Source: a virus. From it: DNA of 58,980 nucleotides. The notes beneath the pieces were generated by a model. That model had not been told where the DNA came from and ran no database searches. It saw nothing but the letters and a program-made list of their open reading frames with translations. Where the stretch lies: positions 1 to 58,980 of IMG/VR virus record IMGVR_UViG_3300020347_000005, one strand, 5' to 3'. Made by a program: the position numbers and the translations under genes. Shown here in pieces: positions 17,433-25,675 of the stretch; within the stretch, counting starts at the first letter, position 1; each line of letters begins with the position of its first letter.

Positions 17433-18526
17433 TTGATTTCTTCGTTAAGTGATTCTAAATCGTAGAAAAACGATAAAGACAAAGTTTTGTTTTCTTCCAA
17501 TTGTTTTTCTAGATTTTCAATCTTATCATCCAAAGATTTAATACCTTTTTCATTGGATTCTTTTTTTTCTGGATTATTGACAATTTCTTTTTTTAATTTC
17601 AACTTAGTGTTATTAAATTGAACTATTTTTTTCTTTATCTTTTCTTTACCAGCATTTTTAGCATCTTCTTCAGCTTTTTCTTTGGCAGCTTCGGCTTCAA
17701 TCTTTGCAGTATCAGCTTTTGTTTTTTCAGTTTCGGCCTTTACGGTTTCTGTATCGGTTTCAATCTTTTCGGCTTTTGTTTCTTTTGGTGTTTTTTTCTT
17801 TTCGGTTTTTTCCGGGGTATCAGTAGTTTCGGGTTCTCCTTTTGAATTTTTGTCTTTTTCGGCATTTGCCTTTTCTTCTTCTTCCTTTTTCTTTTTAAGT
17901 TCTTCAGCTTCGGCATTTGCTTTTTTAATATCGTCTTCTAAAGTAGTTTGGTCAGCTTTTATTTTTTCGATGTCTTCTTCATATCCTTTCATTTTAGAAA
18001 GACTGACATTTGCTTTTCTACCGGTTAAAAACATTTTTAATTTATACTTATTATTAGCATATGAATCCATTTTTTGCAAAATTTTAGAATCTTTTTTTAA
18101 TTCATCTATTTTACTTTTGATGTCATCTAATGATTTTACACTTTTTTCATATTTATCTAATTCGGATTTTCTAAATTGTGCTCTTTTGTCTTTATCCATT
18201 TTATCAATTTTCTTGGCACTAGAAACATAATTCTTTGCAGCGCCATCAAGACCTTTGTAGTATTTTGTTATTGCCGATTTACCTTTTAAAAAGTTCATAA
18301 CATTACCAATAAGTCCTTCATCTAAATTATACATTGACAATTCTTCTGCTTCTAACAAAGATTCAAAGTTTTGTGATTCAAATTGTGCATCACCCATTCC
18401 TACATTTAAAATATACATATAAGTAGCAACAAATGCCTTTCTTTGTTCTTCCGATAAATGATTTAGATACGCTTGTAAAAAATTAGTATCTTGATTTGTT
18501 AAATTCGTATTTTGCATTATTTCCAT
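17399..18526 (-). CDS. Coiled-coil, low-complexity protein next to the major capsid gene
   Basis: 375 residues. The N-terminal 110 residues are helical and end in a NLDEGLIGN segment that resembles a head-protease site (L-x-E). Residues 110-370 are an almost uninterrupted charged coiled coil, including a low-complexity K/E/T/A tract (about 205-305) with repeated TETVKAETEKTKADTAK-type units. Its location directly after the major capsid gene and a GATTAAATA box 19 bases upstream point to a head-associated or scaffold-type protein expressed late. Function otherwise unknown. Confidence 0.65.
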   Translation of the reverse strand: MEIMQNTNLTNQDTNFLQAYLNHLSEEQRKAFVATYMYILNVGMGDAQFESQNFESLLEAEELSMYNLDEGLIGNVMNFLKGKSAITKYYKGLDGAAKNYVSSAKKIDKMDKDKRAQFRKSELDKYEKSVKSLDDIKSKIDELKKDSKILQKMDSYANNKYKLKMFLTGRKANVSLSKMKGYEEDIEKIKADQTTLEDDIKKANAEAEELKKKKEEEEKANAEKDKNSKGEPETTDTPEKTEKKKTPKETKAEKIETDTETVKAETEKTKADTAKIEAEAAKEKAEEDAKNAGKEKIKKKIVQFNNTKLKLKKEIVNNPEKKESNEKGIKSLDDKIENLEKQLEENKTLSLSFFYDLESLNEEIKCLENSIGERL

Positions 18527-18545
18527 TTGACAATATTTCTTTTAA

Positions 18546-18553
18546 TATTTAAT
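18546..18553 (-). promoter_or_regulatory. Candidate late promoter box
   Basis: GATTAAATA, 19 bases before the start at 18526 and two bases from the capsid gene terminator. Confidence 0.5.
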
Positions 18554-18555
18554 CA

Positions 18556-18586
18556 TAAAAAAAGGGAACCAAAAATGATTCCCTTT
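18556..18586 (-). terminator. Terminator of the major capsid gene
   Basis: Arms AAAGGGAA/TTCCCTTT (18561-18568, 18579-18586) with a T-run on the minus strand, 22 bases after the gp23 stop. Confidence 0.85.
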
Positions 18587-18608
18587 TAATATTAATATAG
18601 TCAGACTA

Positions 18609-20336
18609 TTAAGCCCATCCACCATCAACTTTATCTTCTGCACCAAAAGTAAGGTACATAGTTTCTGGGTGATGACCAGCTTCAACAATTTGATATCTAG
18701 ACTTCATTTGCATTTTCGGAGCCATAGTTCCTTCTGCAATTGTTTCAACAGTATCAGCCATAACGTAAGGCATGAATACAAGACCTGGTGTGTTACCGTC
18801 TCCTTTTCTACCTAATGCAATTCTAACATCTTCCCAAGCCATAACTGGGTCAACATAAATTGCAATACCAGCTAATGTTCCTAATGGATACAATGCTCCA
18901 GGAACTTGGTTGATAGTATTAGCGATTGGGTAAGGAACGAATCCAGCACAATCTTGGAATCCACTTGCAGCACCTCCAGAACAAACTGCGAATGTAGCAG
19001 GTCCTCTTCTACCTCTTACAGAGATAATGTTTGAAGCAGCAAGCATTCTTGACATTAAACGTCTTTGTCTTGTTCCTAAGTTTTCAGCACCAGTATTAGA
19101 TGCATCAACTCCAGTTACAGAAAGTGTACTTGCGAAATATTGCCAAGAACCTGTTAAAGCAAATGCACCAGCACCACCTGTGTTTAAATAAGGACCACCA
19201 GCAGCACCATTATCTAAGATTAAGTGGTAATTTCTACCAGAAACAGCTTCAATGTTTTCATGGTTCAATTTTCCTAATCTGAAAATGTTACTAAGTATAT
19301 CTCTATTGATAACTTGTGTCATTTCGTTTGCTAAGAATTGGTTTGCTTGTGCAACCGCATCAATACCGAATTGTTTTAAATCCATTAATTGCTCTCTTGT
19401 TACTGCAGCAGCGGCTTGAACCGTTTTTGCTTCAATAGCTTTAGAGAATAATTGAAGGTTTCCAGTATTAGATTGAATAGCTTCACCTTGTTGTCTAGTC
19501 ATTTTAGTAACTTCACCGAATTCAGAAACACCTTGGTTAGTTGAGAAATCAACGATGTGGTCTTCTAAACCTTTAACTAATTCTGCTTTAGATTCAATGT
19601 TAAAAGTTCCGGCAGCTCCTACTGTTCCAGGGTTTGTAGCAACAATTACTGTTCCAGCTCCCGGTGCAGTAACTGCAGGAATTATAGCTGAAATTGTATT
19701 AGTTCCAGTTAATTTTTCTGGCACTTTAGCAATTACATATCCATCAATTCTTGACTTTCCAAGAACCGTAAATAACAATCCTTCAGCAACACCATTACCA
19801 TTTGCATTTGCAAAAGTAAACGTAGCACCATCAACAATAGCACCCGCAGTAACATCTACAGCTTTAAATTTAACGTAAAGTGGAGAATTAGGTGATTTAC
19901 CATCAGTTCCAGTAGCATATGGGTCAGACAATGCAGCATATCCATTTTTACCTCCACCGTAAACGAAATCCATATAAGATAACATTCCTACTGGTGAATT
20001 CATTGGAATAGTTGGAACTAATTCCAATCCAATTGTTTGTGCAGCAACTTGAATTGCTAATGGTAAAAGAGAATAAGGTACATCTCCAGAACCTTTAGTT
20101 CCTCCTGTCCAACCTTGACCAGTTGAAGATGGTAATTCTACAGCTCCCATACCATTTACAGAACCAGGGGTTGCGTAAAAGTTATTTTCATTTAGTCCAC
20201 CACCAAGTCTTGCTTCGTAGTTTTCTTGTAATTGACAGATTGTAGCAACTAATTCTTTTTTAGATTTGTCTACACCCGTTCCAATTGTTTGGTCGATAAC
20301 TGGTGACCAGTTTTCTAATAATTGATGTTTGTTCAT
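18609..20336 (-). CDS. 23: Major capsid protein (gp23-like)
   Basis: 575 residues, HK97-fold shell protein of T4-type phages (T4 gp23 has 521). The N-terminal pro-region begins MNKHQLLENWSPV, as in gp23 relatives, and contains GGGLNE at 45-50, the expected prohead protease site (cut after E50, cf. E65 in T4). The mature protein would begin NNFYATPGSVNGMGAVELP. The downstream SLLPLAIQVAAQTIGLELVP..MNSPVG region and the C-terminal MKSRYQIVEAGHHPETMYL region are typical. It follows the gp21 gene, and a terminator ends the transcript. The ATPGSVNGMG motif recurs in the protein at 56235-57266. Confidence 0.95.
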   Translation of the reverse strand: MNKHQLLENWSPVIDQTIGTGVDKSKKELVATICQLQENYEARLGGGLNENNFYATPGSVNGMGAVELPSSTGQGWTGGTKGSGDVPYSLLPLAIQVAAQTIGLELVPTIPMNSPVGMLSYMDFVYGGGKNGYAALSDPYATGTDGKSPNSPLYVKFKAVDVTAGAIVDGATFTFANANGNGVAEGLLFTVLGKSRIDGYVIAKVPEKLTGTNTISAIIPAVTAPGAGTVIVATNPGTVGAAGTFNIESKAELVKGLEDHIVDFSTNQGVSEFGEVTKMTRQQGEAIQSNTGNLQLFSKAIEAKTVQAAAAVTREQLMDLKQFGIDAVAQANQFLANEMTQVINRDILSNIFRLGKLNHENIEAVSGRNYHLILDNGAAGGPYLNTGGAGAFALTGSWQYFASTLSVTGVDASNTGAENLGTRQRRLMSRMLAASNIISVRGRRGPATFAVCSGGAASGFQDCAGFVPYPIANTINQVPGALYPLGTLAGIAIYVDPVMAWEDVRIALGRKGDGNTPGLVFMPYVMADTVETIAEGTMAPKMQMKSRYQIVEAGHHPETMYLTFGAEDKVDGGWA

Positions 20337-20372
20337 TTTAACAACATTTTTTTTGTTTTAAATTCAAATATT

Positions 20373-21998
20373 TTAAATCATTCTAAATCCTCTTAACTTA
20401 GCAAGTCTTGCTTCCGTAAGTTGACTTTGAGATGGTTTTTCAACATTTTCCTTTTTTTCCTCTTTAATCAAATTTTCTTTTGTGAACTCATTGTTCCAAA
20501 ATGACTTGATTGAAGATTCATTAATGAAATTGAAAAGTGATGCTCTTTTTTTAATTCTCGACTTTTCGCCTTCTTGTAAATCATTCCAAGTTTCTTTATA
20601 CTTAGTAGGCATTAATTGCATCCATAATGGTGCTTCTTGCTTACTTTCGTTTAAATCTACTTTTTGTGATTCGTTTAGAGAGTTGTTGTCAGTTGCTCTT
20701 TGCTCCTTAGCTTCTAAGATATTCTCTAGTTTATTATATATACTTTCTTTAAAATCTTCGATTTTTGATTCGTTGATTTTTTCATTTCTTACTCCTTTTG
20801 TATCAGAATTTTCTAAACTCGATACAGATTCAGTTACGTGGTCTGTCCAATTTTCAATTGCACTAACAGATTCAGTTACATGATTAGACCATTTTTCTAC
20901 ACCAGAAACAGTATCCGTTGCGTGGTCAGACCAATCTTCTAATGCACTAACAGTTTCAGTAACGTGTTGTGACCAAGATTCTACACCATTAACAGTATCA
21001 GTTGCATGTTGTGACCAATCTTCTATTGCACTAACAGTTTCTGTTACGTGATTAGACCAATTAACCATTGATTCAAACTTTGCTTCTAATTCATCATACT
21101 TTTCTTGTAAAGATGAATCCGAACCTTCTTTAACAGAATCAAATTCTTCTTTTACATGGTCAGCCCATTTTTCAATTGCTGATAATTTTTGATTTACAGA
21201 TTCAAATTTTTGTTTGAATTCAGCATTACTGTATTCTTCTACGATACCATCGTTTTGTTCAATAATACTTTCTTGAATTTCTTTCATGTCAGCAATTTCG
21301 GATTTAACACCTTCTATTGCCTCTTTTGTGAAATCTGTGTATTTGTTGAATTCGCTTTCTTTTAGATAATCCATTGTTTCTACGTGCTTATTTTTATTAT
21401 TTAACTCTTTAATATCTTGTTTGATTTGTTTACCTATTTCATAGATTGCAAAATCACTAAATACATCTAATTCTGTATTTTCGTTTAGCATTCCGAATGA
21501 TTCATTTACACTACTTAATCTTGCATTTGCAAAACCTGGCGTGTCAACTAAATCGTAGGTAAATAATTTATGAATCTTTACTGATTTATCTTCTGTAACA
21601 GTACCGGCAGCTCTTGATGATATATGTAAAGGAATTCCAGCATCAACAATTGCTTTTGCTTGTTTACCAGCATCAGTATCCAACAATTTGATTTTTCCCA
21701 TCACCCTGTTGTTTTTTTCGTCCATCCAAATTTCTTCAATTTTATGAGATACATTTTTCAATGTAGTTTCAAATTGTTTTGGGTGGTCTAATTCACCAAC
21801 AGCTGTTCCACTTTCTACAACTTTTTTTAGTGCTTCGAAATGCGGTTGAAATTCTTTTCTAGTATAAACTCTACCGTTTCTATTTTCAGAATCAAATTCT
21901 GTAAATACACCTTCTAAGACATATTTATCATTATCAGATGCATTAGCGATAGGCTTTACTGAAAATTTCGATTTTTCTATTAATAAGTAATCTTTCAT
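20373..21998 (-). CDS. 21: Prohead core protease (gp21-like) fused to scaffold-like coiled coil
   Basis: 541 residues; T4 gp21 has 212, so this is a fusion. Residues 1-165 are the protease: GELDHP (H72), ISSRAAG (S127/128) and YDLVDTPGF match the herpes-type serine protease of T4-like proheads. A likely self-cleavage site, GMLNE/N, follows at 169-174. The remainder is helical and charged like the scaffold gp22, with six exact-phase 14-residue repeats (W-S-x-H-V/A-T-x-x-V-x-x-x-E; tryptophans at 314, 328, 342, 356, 370, 384). Further LNE/INE sites lie in the C-terminal 110 residues. No separate gp22 gene was seen between portal and capsid genes, so this gene probably supplies both protease and scaffold. 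Late box 31 bases upstream. Confidence 0.85.
   Translation of the reverse strand: MKDYLLIEKSKFSVKPIANASDNDKYVLEGVFTEFDSENRNGRVYTRKEFQPHFEALKKVVESGTAVGELDHPKQFETTLKNVSHKIEEIWMDEKNNRVMGKIKLLDTDAGKQAKAIVDAGIPLHISSRAAGTVTEDKSVKIHKLFTYDLVDTPGFANARLSSVNESFGMLNENTELDVFSDFAIYEIGKQIKQDIKELNNKNKHVETMDYLKESEFNKYTDFTKEAIEGVKSEIADMKEIQESIIEQNDGIVEEYSNAEFKQKFESVNQKLSAIEKWADHVKEEFDSVKEGSDSSLQEKYDELEAKFESMVNWSNHVTETVSAIEDWSQHATDTVNGVESWSQHVTETVSALEDWSDHATDTVSGVEKWSNHVTESVSAIENWTDHVTESVSSLENSDTKGVRNEKINESKIEDFKESIYNKLENILEAKEQRATDNNSLNESQKVDLNESKQEAPLWMQLMPTKYKETWNDLQEGEKSRIKKRASLFNFINESSIKSFWNNEFTKENLIKEEKKENVEKPSQSQLTEARLAKLRGFRMI
20811..21059 (-). repeat. Tandem 42-bp repeats in scaffold part of gp21 gene
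   Basis: Six consecutive units encoding the 14-residue W-x-x-H repeat. Units alternate between two flavours (WSNHVTETVSAIE-type and WSDHATDTVSGVE-type), suggesting duplication of a 28-residue pair. Confidence 0.85.
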
Positions 21999-22029
21999 TT
22001 TCTTTAATTAATTTTGTTATAATTTATAT

Positions 22030-22037
22030 TATTTAAT
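22030..22037 (-). promoter_or_regulatory. Candidate late promoter box before gp21-like gene
   Basis: GATTAAATA, 31 bases before the start at 21998; would also serve gp23. Confidence 0.5.
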
Positions 22038-22056
22038 CAAATTTATTTTTAACTTT

Positions 22057-23673
22057 TTAAAAGTCTGCATCTTCGTCATCTTCCATTCCTTCTTCCATTT
22101 GTTTATCTTCTTTGGCTTTTAACTTTCTATTAAGTTTTAAGTCAGATTCGGATAAAGTTGTAAGGAATTTTCTAACTAAAAATTCAGAACTAAAAAATCT
22201 TACTTCATTTCCTTCAGCATCAAAATCAATCAATGAATCTTTTGCAGAACTAATTAAGTCTAGTTCACTTTGTAGTAATTCAGTTTCTTTTAATTTTTCA
22301 AATATATCATATCTTGCCCAAGATAAATTTACTTTTGATTCGAATAATGGGTCATCGGCTAATTCTTTGATATCTCTTTTAGTTTGTAAAACTACAGGTC
22401 TGATAAGTATTTCTTGTATTTTACCTCTTAATCTATCAACAAATCTACTGAAATATATTTCTTCTCTAGTATATCCTTCGGCTGAAGATTCGAATGTAGG
22501 GGATTCATCTTTTATAAATCGGTTTCTAGGAACTTTCGAAACTTGAATTAATTTATCAACGAAATAATTCAAAGATTCAGTATCGGATAAATCGGGACCA
22601 TCATTTCCTATATTTTCAATTTGAGGGGTTCCTTGGTCACCTTCAGGAATCCAATATTCTTTTGAAAACGGCATCATTGATTTACCGTTTATTTTCAATT
22701 CTCCAGATTCGTTATCAAAATCTACATTTTCTCTATATGATTGCATTAAAGAACCAAGAGTCTGTTTTGCCATTTGTTTAGATTTCCCACCAACCGGTAT
22801 AACGAACTTAGTTTTATATGATGAATTTACAACAGCCCAAATAATTCTAGATTGTTCCATAATTCTCAATAAGTTAAAAGAACGTATTAATCTTTCAGTA
22901 TAAGAAACTCTATTTTCGTTATTGATTGCAGAATAAGATAAGAATATAACTTGTGCATCGGACAATTCTCTTTTCTTTACAGCATCTAGTGGATATTGTA
23001 CCCAACCTCTGGTACCATCTTCATAAATTTTAGGTGTCAATGAAATTGGGTCTAGTTCTTTAAATCCTATAATATTAGTATTTGAATTATCCCAAATAAT
23101 TTCGTATGCTAGGTATCCATCAATTAAAAATTTCTTTACAAAATACCAAGCTGTATTTTCATTTTTGAATCCAAAAAGATTATATATTTTCTTGAAATTA
23201 TCGTTTAAATTTTCGTTTATAATTTCTGAAAATTCTTCTTTCATATTCGGGTCTGATTCAAAATCAATTTGTGCAAAATATCTATCTGTATTATAAACAA
23301 CAATTTCATCCGTTAAAGTATCCAAAACCATTTCGATTTCATCTTGCATTGCATACTTTCTAAGTTGTTCTATTCTTCCTGGATAACTTTCGTCAAAAAA
23401 TGGAATATTCTTTTTAGAATAAATGTCAGAATAAGAAAAATCATATAGTTGGTCCATGTTGTTGTTATCATAACCATAACGTAACATATTGTTATTATCT
23501 TGCCAACCTATTTCGTTTTCAATAGAACCTATTGCTTCTGAATTAGATATAACACTATCCTTAAAATCGTATCCTCTTCCTGATAATTTTCTAAGTGTAG
23601 TATTTCTAAATGTTTTATTGTTAACATTTGGATTAGTACTATTCACTCCATTTCTATTAAATATAGATGCCAT
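22057..23673 (-). CDS. 20: Portal protein (gp20-like)
   Basis: 538 residues (T4 gp20 has 524). It forms the twelve-subunit portal ring for DNA packaging and tail attachment. Recognisable gp20 elements are RIEQLRKYAMQDEIEMVLDTLTDEIVVY, an 'LIDGYLAYEIIWD' strand region, 'FKELDPISLTPKI', 'RLIRSFNLLRIMEQSRIIWAVVN', the GSLMQSYRENVDF segment and 'LSDTESLNYFVDKLIQVSKVPRNRF'. The acidic C-terminus ends EEGMEDDEDADF. Upstream of gp21, downstream of two head completion-region genes, matching T4 order 20-21-23. GATTAAATA-type box 20 bases upstream. Confidence 0.95.
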   Translation of the reverse strand: MASIFNRNGVNSTNPNVNNKTFRNTTLRKLSGRGYDFKDSVISNSEAIGSIENEIGWQDNNNMLRYGYDNNNMDQLYDFSYSDIYSKKNIPFFDESYPGRIEQLRKYAMQDEIEMVLDTLTDEIVVYNTDRYFAQIDFESDPNMKEEFSEIINENLNDNFKKIYNLFGFKNENTAWYFVKKFLIDGYLAYEIIWDNSNTNIIGFKELDPISLTPKIYEDGTRGWVQYPLDAVKKRELSDAQVIFLSYSAINNENRVSYTERLIRSFNLLRIMEQSRIIWAVVNSSYKTKFVIPVGGKSKQMAKQTLGSLMQSYRENVDFDNESGELKINGKSMMPFSKEYWIPEGDQGTPQIENIGNDGPDLSDTESLNYFVDKLIQVSKVPRNRFIKDESPTFESSAEGYTREEIYFSRFVDRLRGKIQEILIRPVVLQTKRDIKELADDPLFESKVNLSWARYDIFEKLKETELLQSELDLISSAKDSLIDFDAEGNEVRFFSSEFLVRKFLTTLSESDLKLNRKLKAKEDKQMEEGMEDDEDADF

Positions 23674-23693
23674 ATCGTTTTCTTTTGTTGTAT

Positions 23694-23701
23694 TATTTAA
23701 T
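23694..23701 (-). promoter_or_regulatory. Candidate late promoter box before portal gene
   Basis: ATTAAATA on the minus strand, 20 bases before the start at 23673. Confidence 0.5.
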
Positions 23702-24309
23702 TACTTAGAATTCTTTGCTTTTGTAAATTCTTGAATCATTTCGTTGTATGATATACCTTCAAACTTTTCAATTGATAGAAATGCACAATCTACCCAACTA
23801 TTATAGTTTATGCAATATACTTTAGATTTTCTACTGGGTATGTAAGTTCTTATTGCAAATTCAAAACCATACTTAGAAAGTAAAGCCTTTACTACTGCAT
23901 ATCTATACATTATTTGTGGTTGTTTTAGTGCATTATTTGATGCTTTACCGTCTTTTTGTCTTTGAAAAAATCCACTATATGTTCTTTGAATAGTTTCTAA
24001 AATATACCATTTATATGGTGCTGGGATAAAGTTTAAATTTAAACCTAGTTCATATCTCATTTTTTTTCTTTGTATAATTCCTAAACTAAGAACTAAAGGT
24101 TTTTTATCGTAATAATCTAAAGTATCTTTACCTTTAGGATTATATTTGAATTGATTTATTTTACCAACTTGCATCATTTGATTTTCACAAAAAACAACAG
24201 TCGGGTCATAAGGATTACTTTTAGCTTTTTTAAACCAAGCATATGATTCATCTTCGGCAACCTTTAAACCTTTTTTTGCTTTTATATCCTTTATATCTTC
24301 TATTATCAT
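23701..24309 (-). CDS. Hypothetical protein in the head module
   Basis: 202 residues, not recognised with confidence. It has an ordered alpha/beta look: KPLVLSLGIIQRKKMRYELGLNLNFIP, then YKWYILETIQRTYSG and a helical C-terminus. It overlaps the gp4-like gene by four bases (coupled translation) and precedes the portal gene, a position where head completion, DNA end-protection (gp2) or neck proteins are found. A structural or DNA-end role is possible; none is demonstrated. Confidence 0.6.
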   Translation of the reverse strand: MIIEDIKDIKAKKGLKVAEDESYAWFKKAKSNPYDPTVVFCENQMMQVGKINQFKYNPKGKDTLDYYDKKPLVLSLGIIQRKKMRYELGLNLNFIPAPYKWYILETIQRTYSGFFQRQKDGKASNNALKQPQIMYRYAVVKALLSKYGFEFAIRTYIPSRKSKVYCINYNSWVDCAFLSIEKFEGISYNEMIQEFTKAKNSK

Positions 24310-24782
24310 TTATTCTTGAACCAATTTTCATCAGCAACAAAAAATACCCAATCTTTTGTTTTACAAAAAGCAATTGCCGATTTAAACTTTGATTTATTTA
24401 CTAAGTAGTTTTTCATCAAATATTCATAACTAGTCAATGCTTTCTTTGTTTTTCTCTTAGGTTTTGTCGGTGGTTGTTTATATTCTTGTGCAGGTTTTAC
24501 TTCTACTAACCAAGTTTTTCCAGTTGATAATTTTACTAAAAAATCTGGATAGTAATTTTTTATTCTATTTTCAATAGGACAATGATATTTTATTGCAACA
24601 GATTCAGATGCCCATTTTTCAACTTGTGGACTACGTTCACACCAAATGCAAAATCTTTGTTCCCAAGATGAACGATAAATAACTTTTTTAACAGCACCAA
24701 TATACTTAACGGATTCAGATACAGGAAAATATCCTTGTTTTGTTCGTGCATTTTTAGTAGGTTTTAAGTTCTTGATGCTCAT
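24306..24782 (-). CDS. 4: Head completion protein (gp4-like nuclease fold)
   Basis: 158 residues (T4 gp4/50 has 150). The hallmark of the family is clear: VIYRSSWEQRFCIWCERSPQVEKWASE, then YYPDFLVKL and WLVEVKP, which correspond to the restriction-endonuclease-like E...D...E-x-K site of the Tn7 TnsA-like fold, then a helix and 'KFKSAIAFCKTKDWVFFVAD'. It acts late in head maturation before tail joining. A late-type box lies only 5 bases before the ATG (see findings). Translationally coupled to the next gene. Confidence 0.82.
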   Translation of the reverse strand: MSIKNLKPTKNARTKQGYFPVSESVKYIGAVKKVIYRSSWEQRFCIWCERSPQVEKWASESVAIKYHCPIENRIKNYYPDFLVKLSTGKTWLVEVKPAQEYKQPPTKPKRKTKKALTSYEYLMKNYLVNKSKFKSAIAFCKTKDWVFFVADENWFKNK

Positions 24783-24787
24783 ATAGT

Positions 24788-24795
24788 TATTTAAT
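24788..24795 (-). promoter_or_regulatory. Late-type box 5 bases before gp4 start
   Basis: ATTAAATA on the minus strand, adjacent to the terminator at 24802-24831. The short distance would give a leaderless or almost leaderless mRNA. Confidence 0.45.
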
Positions 24796-24801
24796 AGTCA
24801 T

Positions 24802-24831
24802 AAAAAACCACTATTAAATTAATAATAGTGG
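24802..24831 (-). terminator. Terminator after the late sigma gene
   Basis: Arms CCACTATTA/TAATAGTGG (24808-24816, 24823-24831) with a T-run on the minus strand. Confidence 0.85.
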
Positions 24832-24852
24832 ATTAATTATATGGTTCAAGAC

Positions 24853-25602
24853 TTATAGTGAATGCATTCCATCACCATCAGTATTATATCCAGAATCTAT
24901 ACTTAACAATAATCCTTTTGATTTTTTAGGATATAATCTTTTCCATCCTTTTGCATATCCGTTTATACAAGACGAAGTGAAAAATGAGAATGGATTTGGG
25001 TCTTTAATTATTATTTGTTCTTTATCGAAAATTGCAACATCTCTTTGATTTTTCTTTACAATATATTCAAGTTTAATTCTATTGTAATCCGATGCATCAT
25101 ATACATTTCTTTCTCTTTCACCTTCACCAGTTTTTCTATTATAATTTTCAGGTAAACAATAAGATATAGAAAGTTCTTTAGATTTTTCATCATAACTAAA
25201 TCCAAATGTTGTCATAACGGCACCTATGTTTTTAATTTCTTCTCTTTTTTCTTCTATAAGTTTGTCAATCGGATAATTTTCTACTACAATTGCGGCTGCA
25301 GTTCTAGGAGAACCTTTTTCTGGATGAACTCTTATTTCATCTCCCGGTTTTAAATCGGCATAACCATGAAAACGAGCAAAATCTGGGTCAAATTTTCTCC
25401 AGTTTTTAGCAAGGTCAAAATATGCTTCGGATAGTGCATGTTGCTTATCATCTTCACATTTGTAATAAAGTTTTCTGATTGTTTTTTGGGCAAGTAACAT
25501 TAACATTTTAGTACATCTACTAGTCAATTCATCCTGTTCTCTAGATTTGTAAATTTCTTCTAATAAGTCTTTCTTATTTAGGTAATTTTTACTTTTTGCC
25601 AT
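24853..25602 (-). CDS. 55: Late-transcription sigma factor (gp55-like) with a large insertion
   Basis: 249 residues (T4 gp55 has 185). Residues about 1-80 match the gp55 first half: YLNKKDLLEEI, then helices and 'HALSEAYFDLAKNWRKFDPDFARF' (T4: EMIADGIEASIKGLHNFDE). The matching second half, NPFSFFTSSCINGYAKGWKRLYPKK, does not come until about 205, so roughly 120 residues, including KPGDEIRVHPEKG and a beta-rich segment, are inserted in the sigma-2 homology region. It would direct host RNA polymerase to the ATTAAATA promoters in this genome. No late box precedes it, as expected for a middle gene. The C-terminus lacks an obvious clamp-binding LDFLY-type motif. Confidence 0.75.
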   Translation of the reverse strand: MAKSKNYLNKKDLLEEIYKSREQDELTSRCTKMLMLLAQKTIRKLYYKCEDDKQHALSEAYFDLAKNWRKFDPDFARFHGYADLKPGDEIRVHPEKGSPRTAAAIVVENYPIDKLIEEKREEIKNIGAVMTTFGFSYDEKSKELSISYCLPENYNRKTGEGERERNVYDASDYNRIKLEYIVKKNQRDVAIFDKEQIIIKDPNPFSFFTSSCINGYAKGWKRLYPKKSKGLLLSIDSGYNTDGDGMHSL

Positions 25603-25614
25603 ATCTATAATTTT

Positions 25615-25640
25615 AAAAAAGGGAAACTGAATGTTTCCCT
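25615..25640 (-). terminator. Terminator upstream of gp55
   Basis: Arms AGGGAAAC/GTTTCCCT (25620-25627, 25633-25640) with a T-run on the minus strand, after the 530-residue gene. Confidence 0.82.
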
Positions 25641-25675
25641 ATTAGTTAAATGTATTTTATATACAATTTATTTTA

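Noticed and set aside
17618-18230. Plus-strand F/S-rich frames opposite the coiled-coil gene
   Set aside because: They arise from the complement of the lysine/glutamate repeat tract and show no protein-like pattern.
20811-21059. CRISPR-like array
   Set aside because: The 42-base periodicity is in frame inside the gp21-scaffold gene and has no spacers; it encodes a 14-residue protein repeat.
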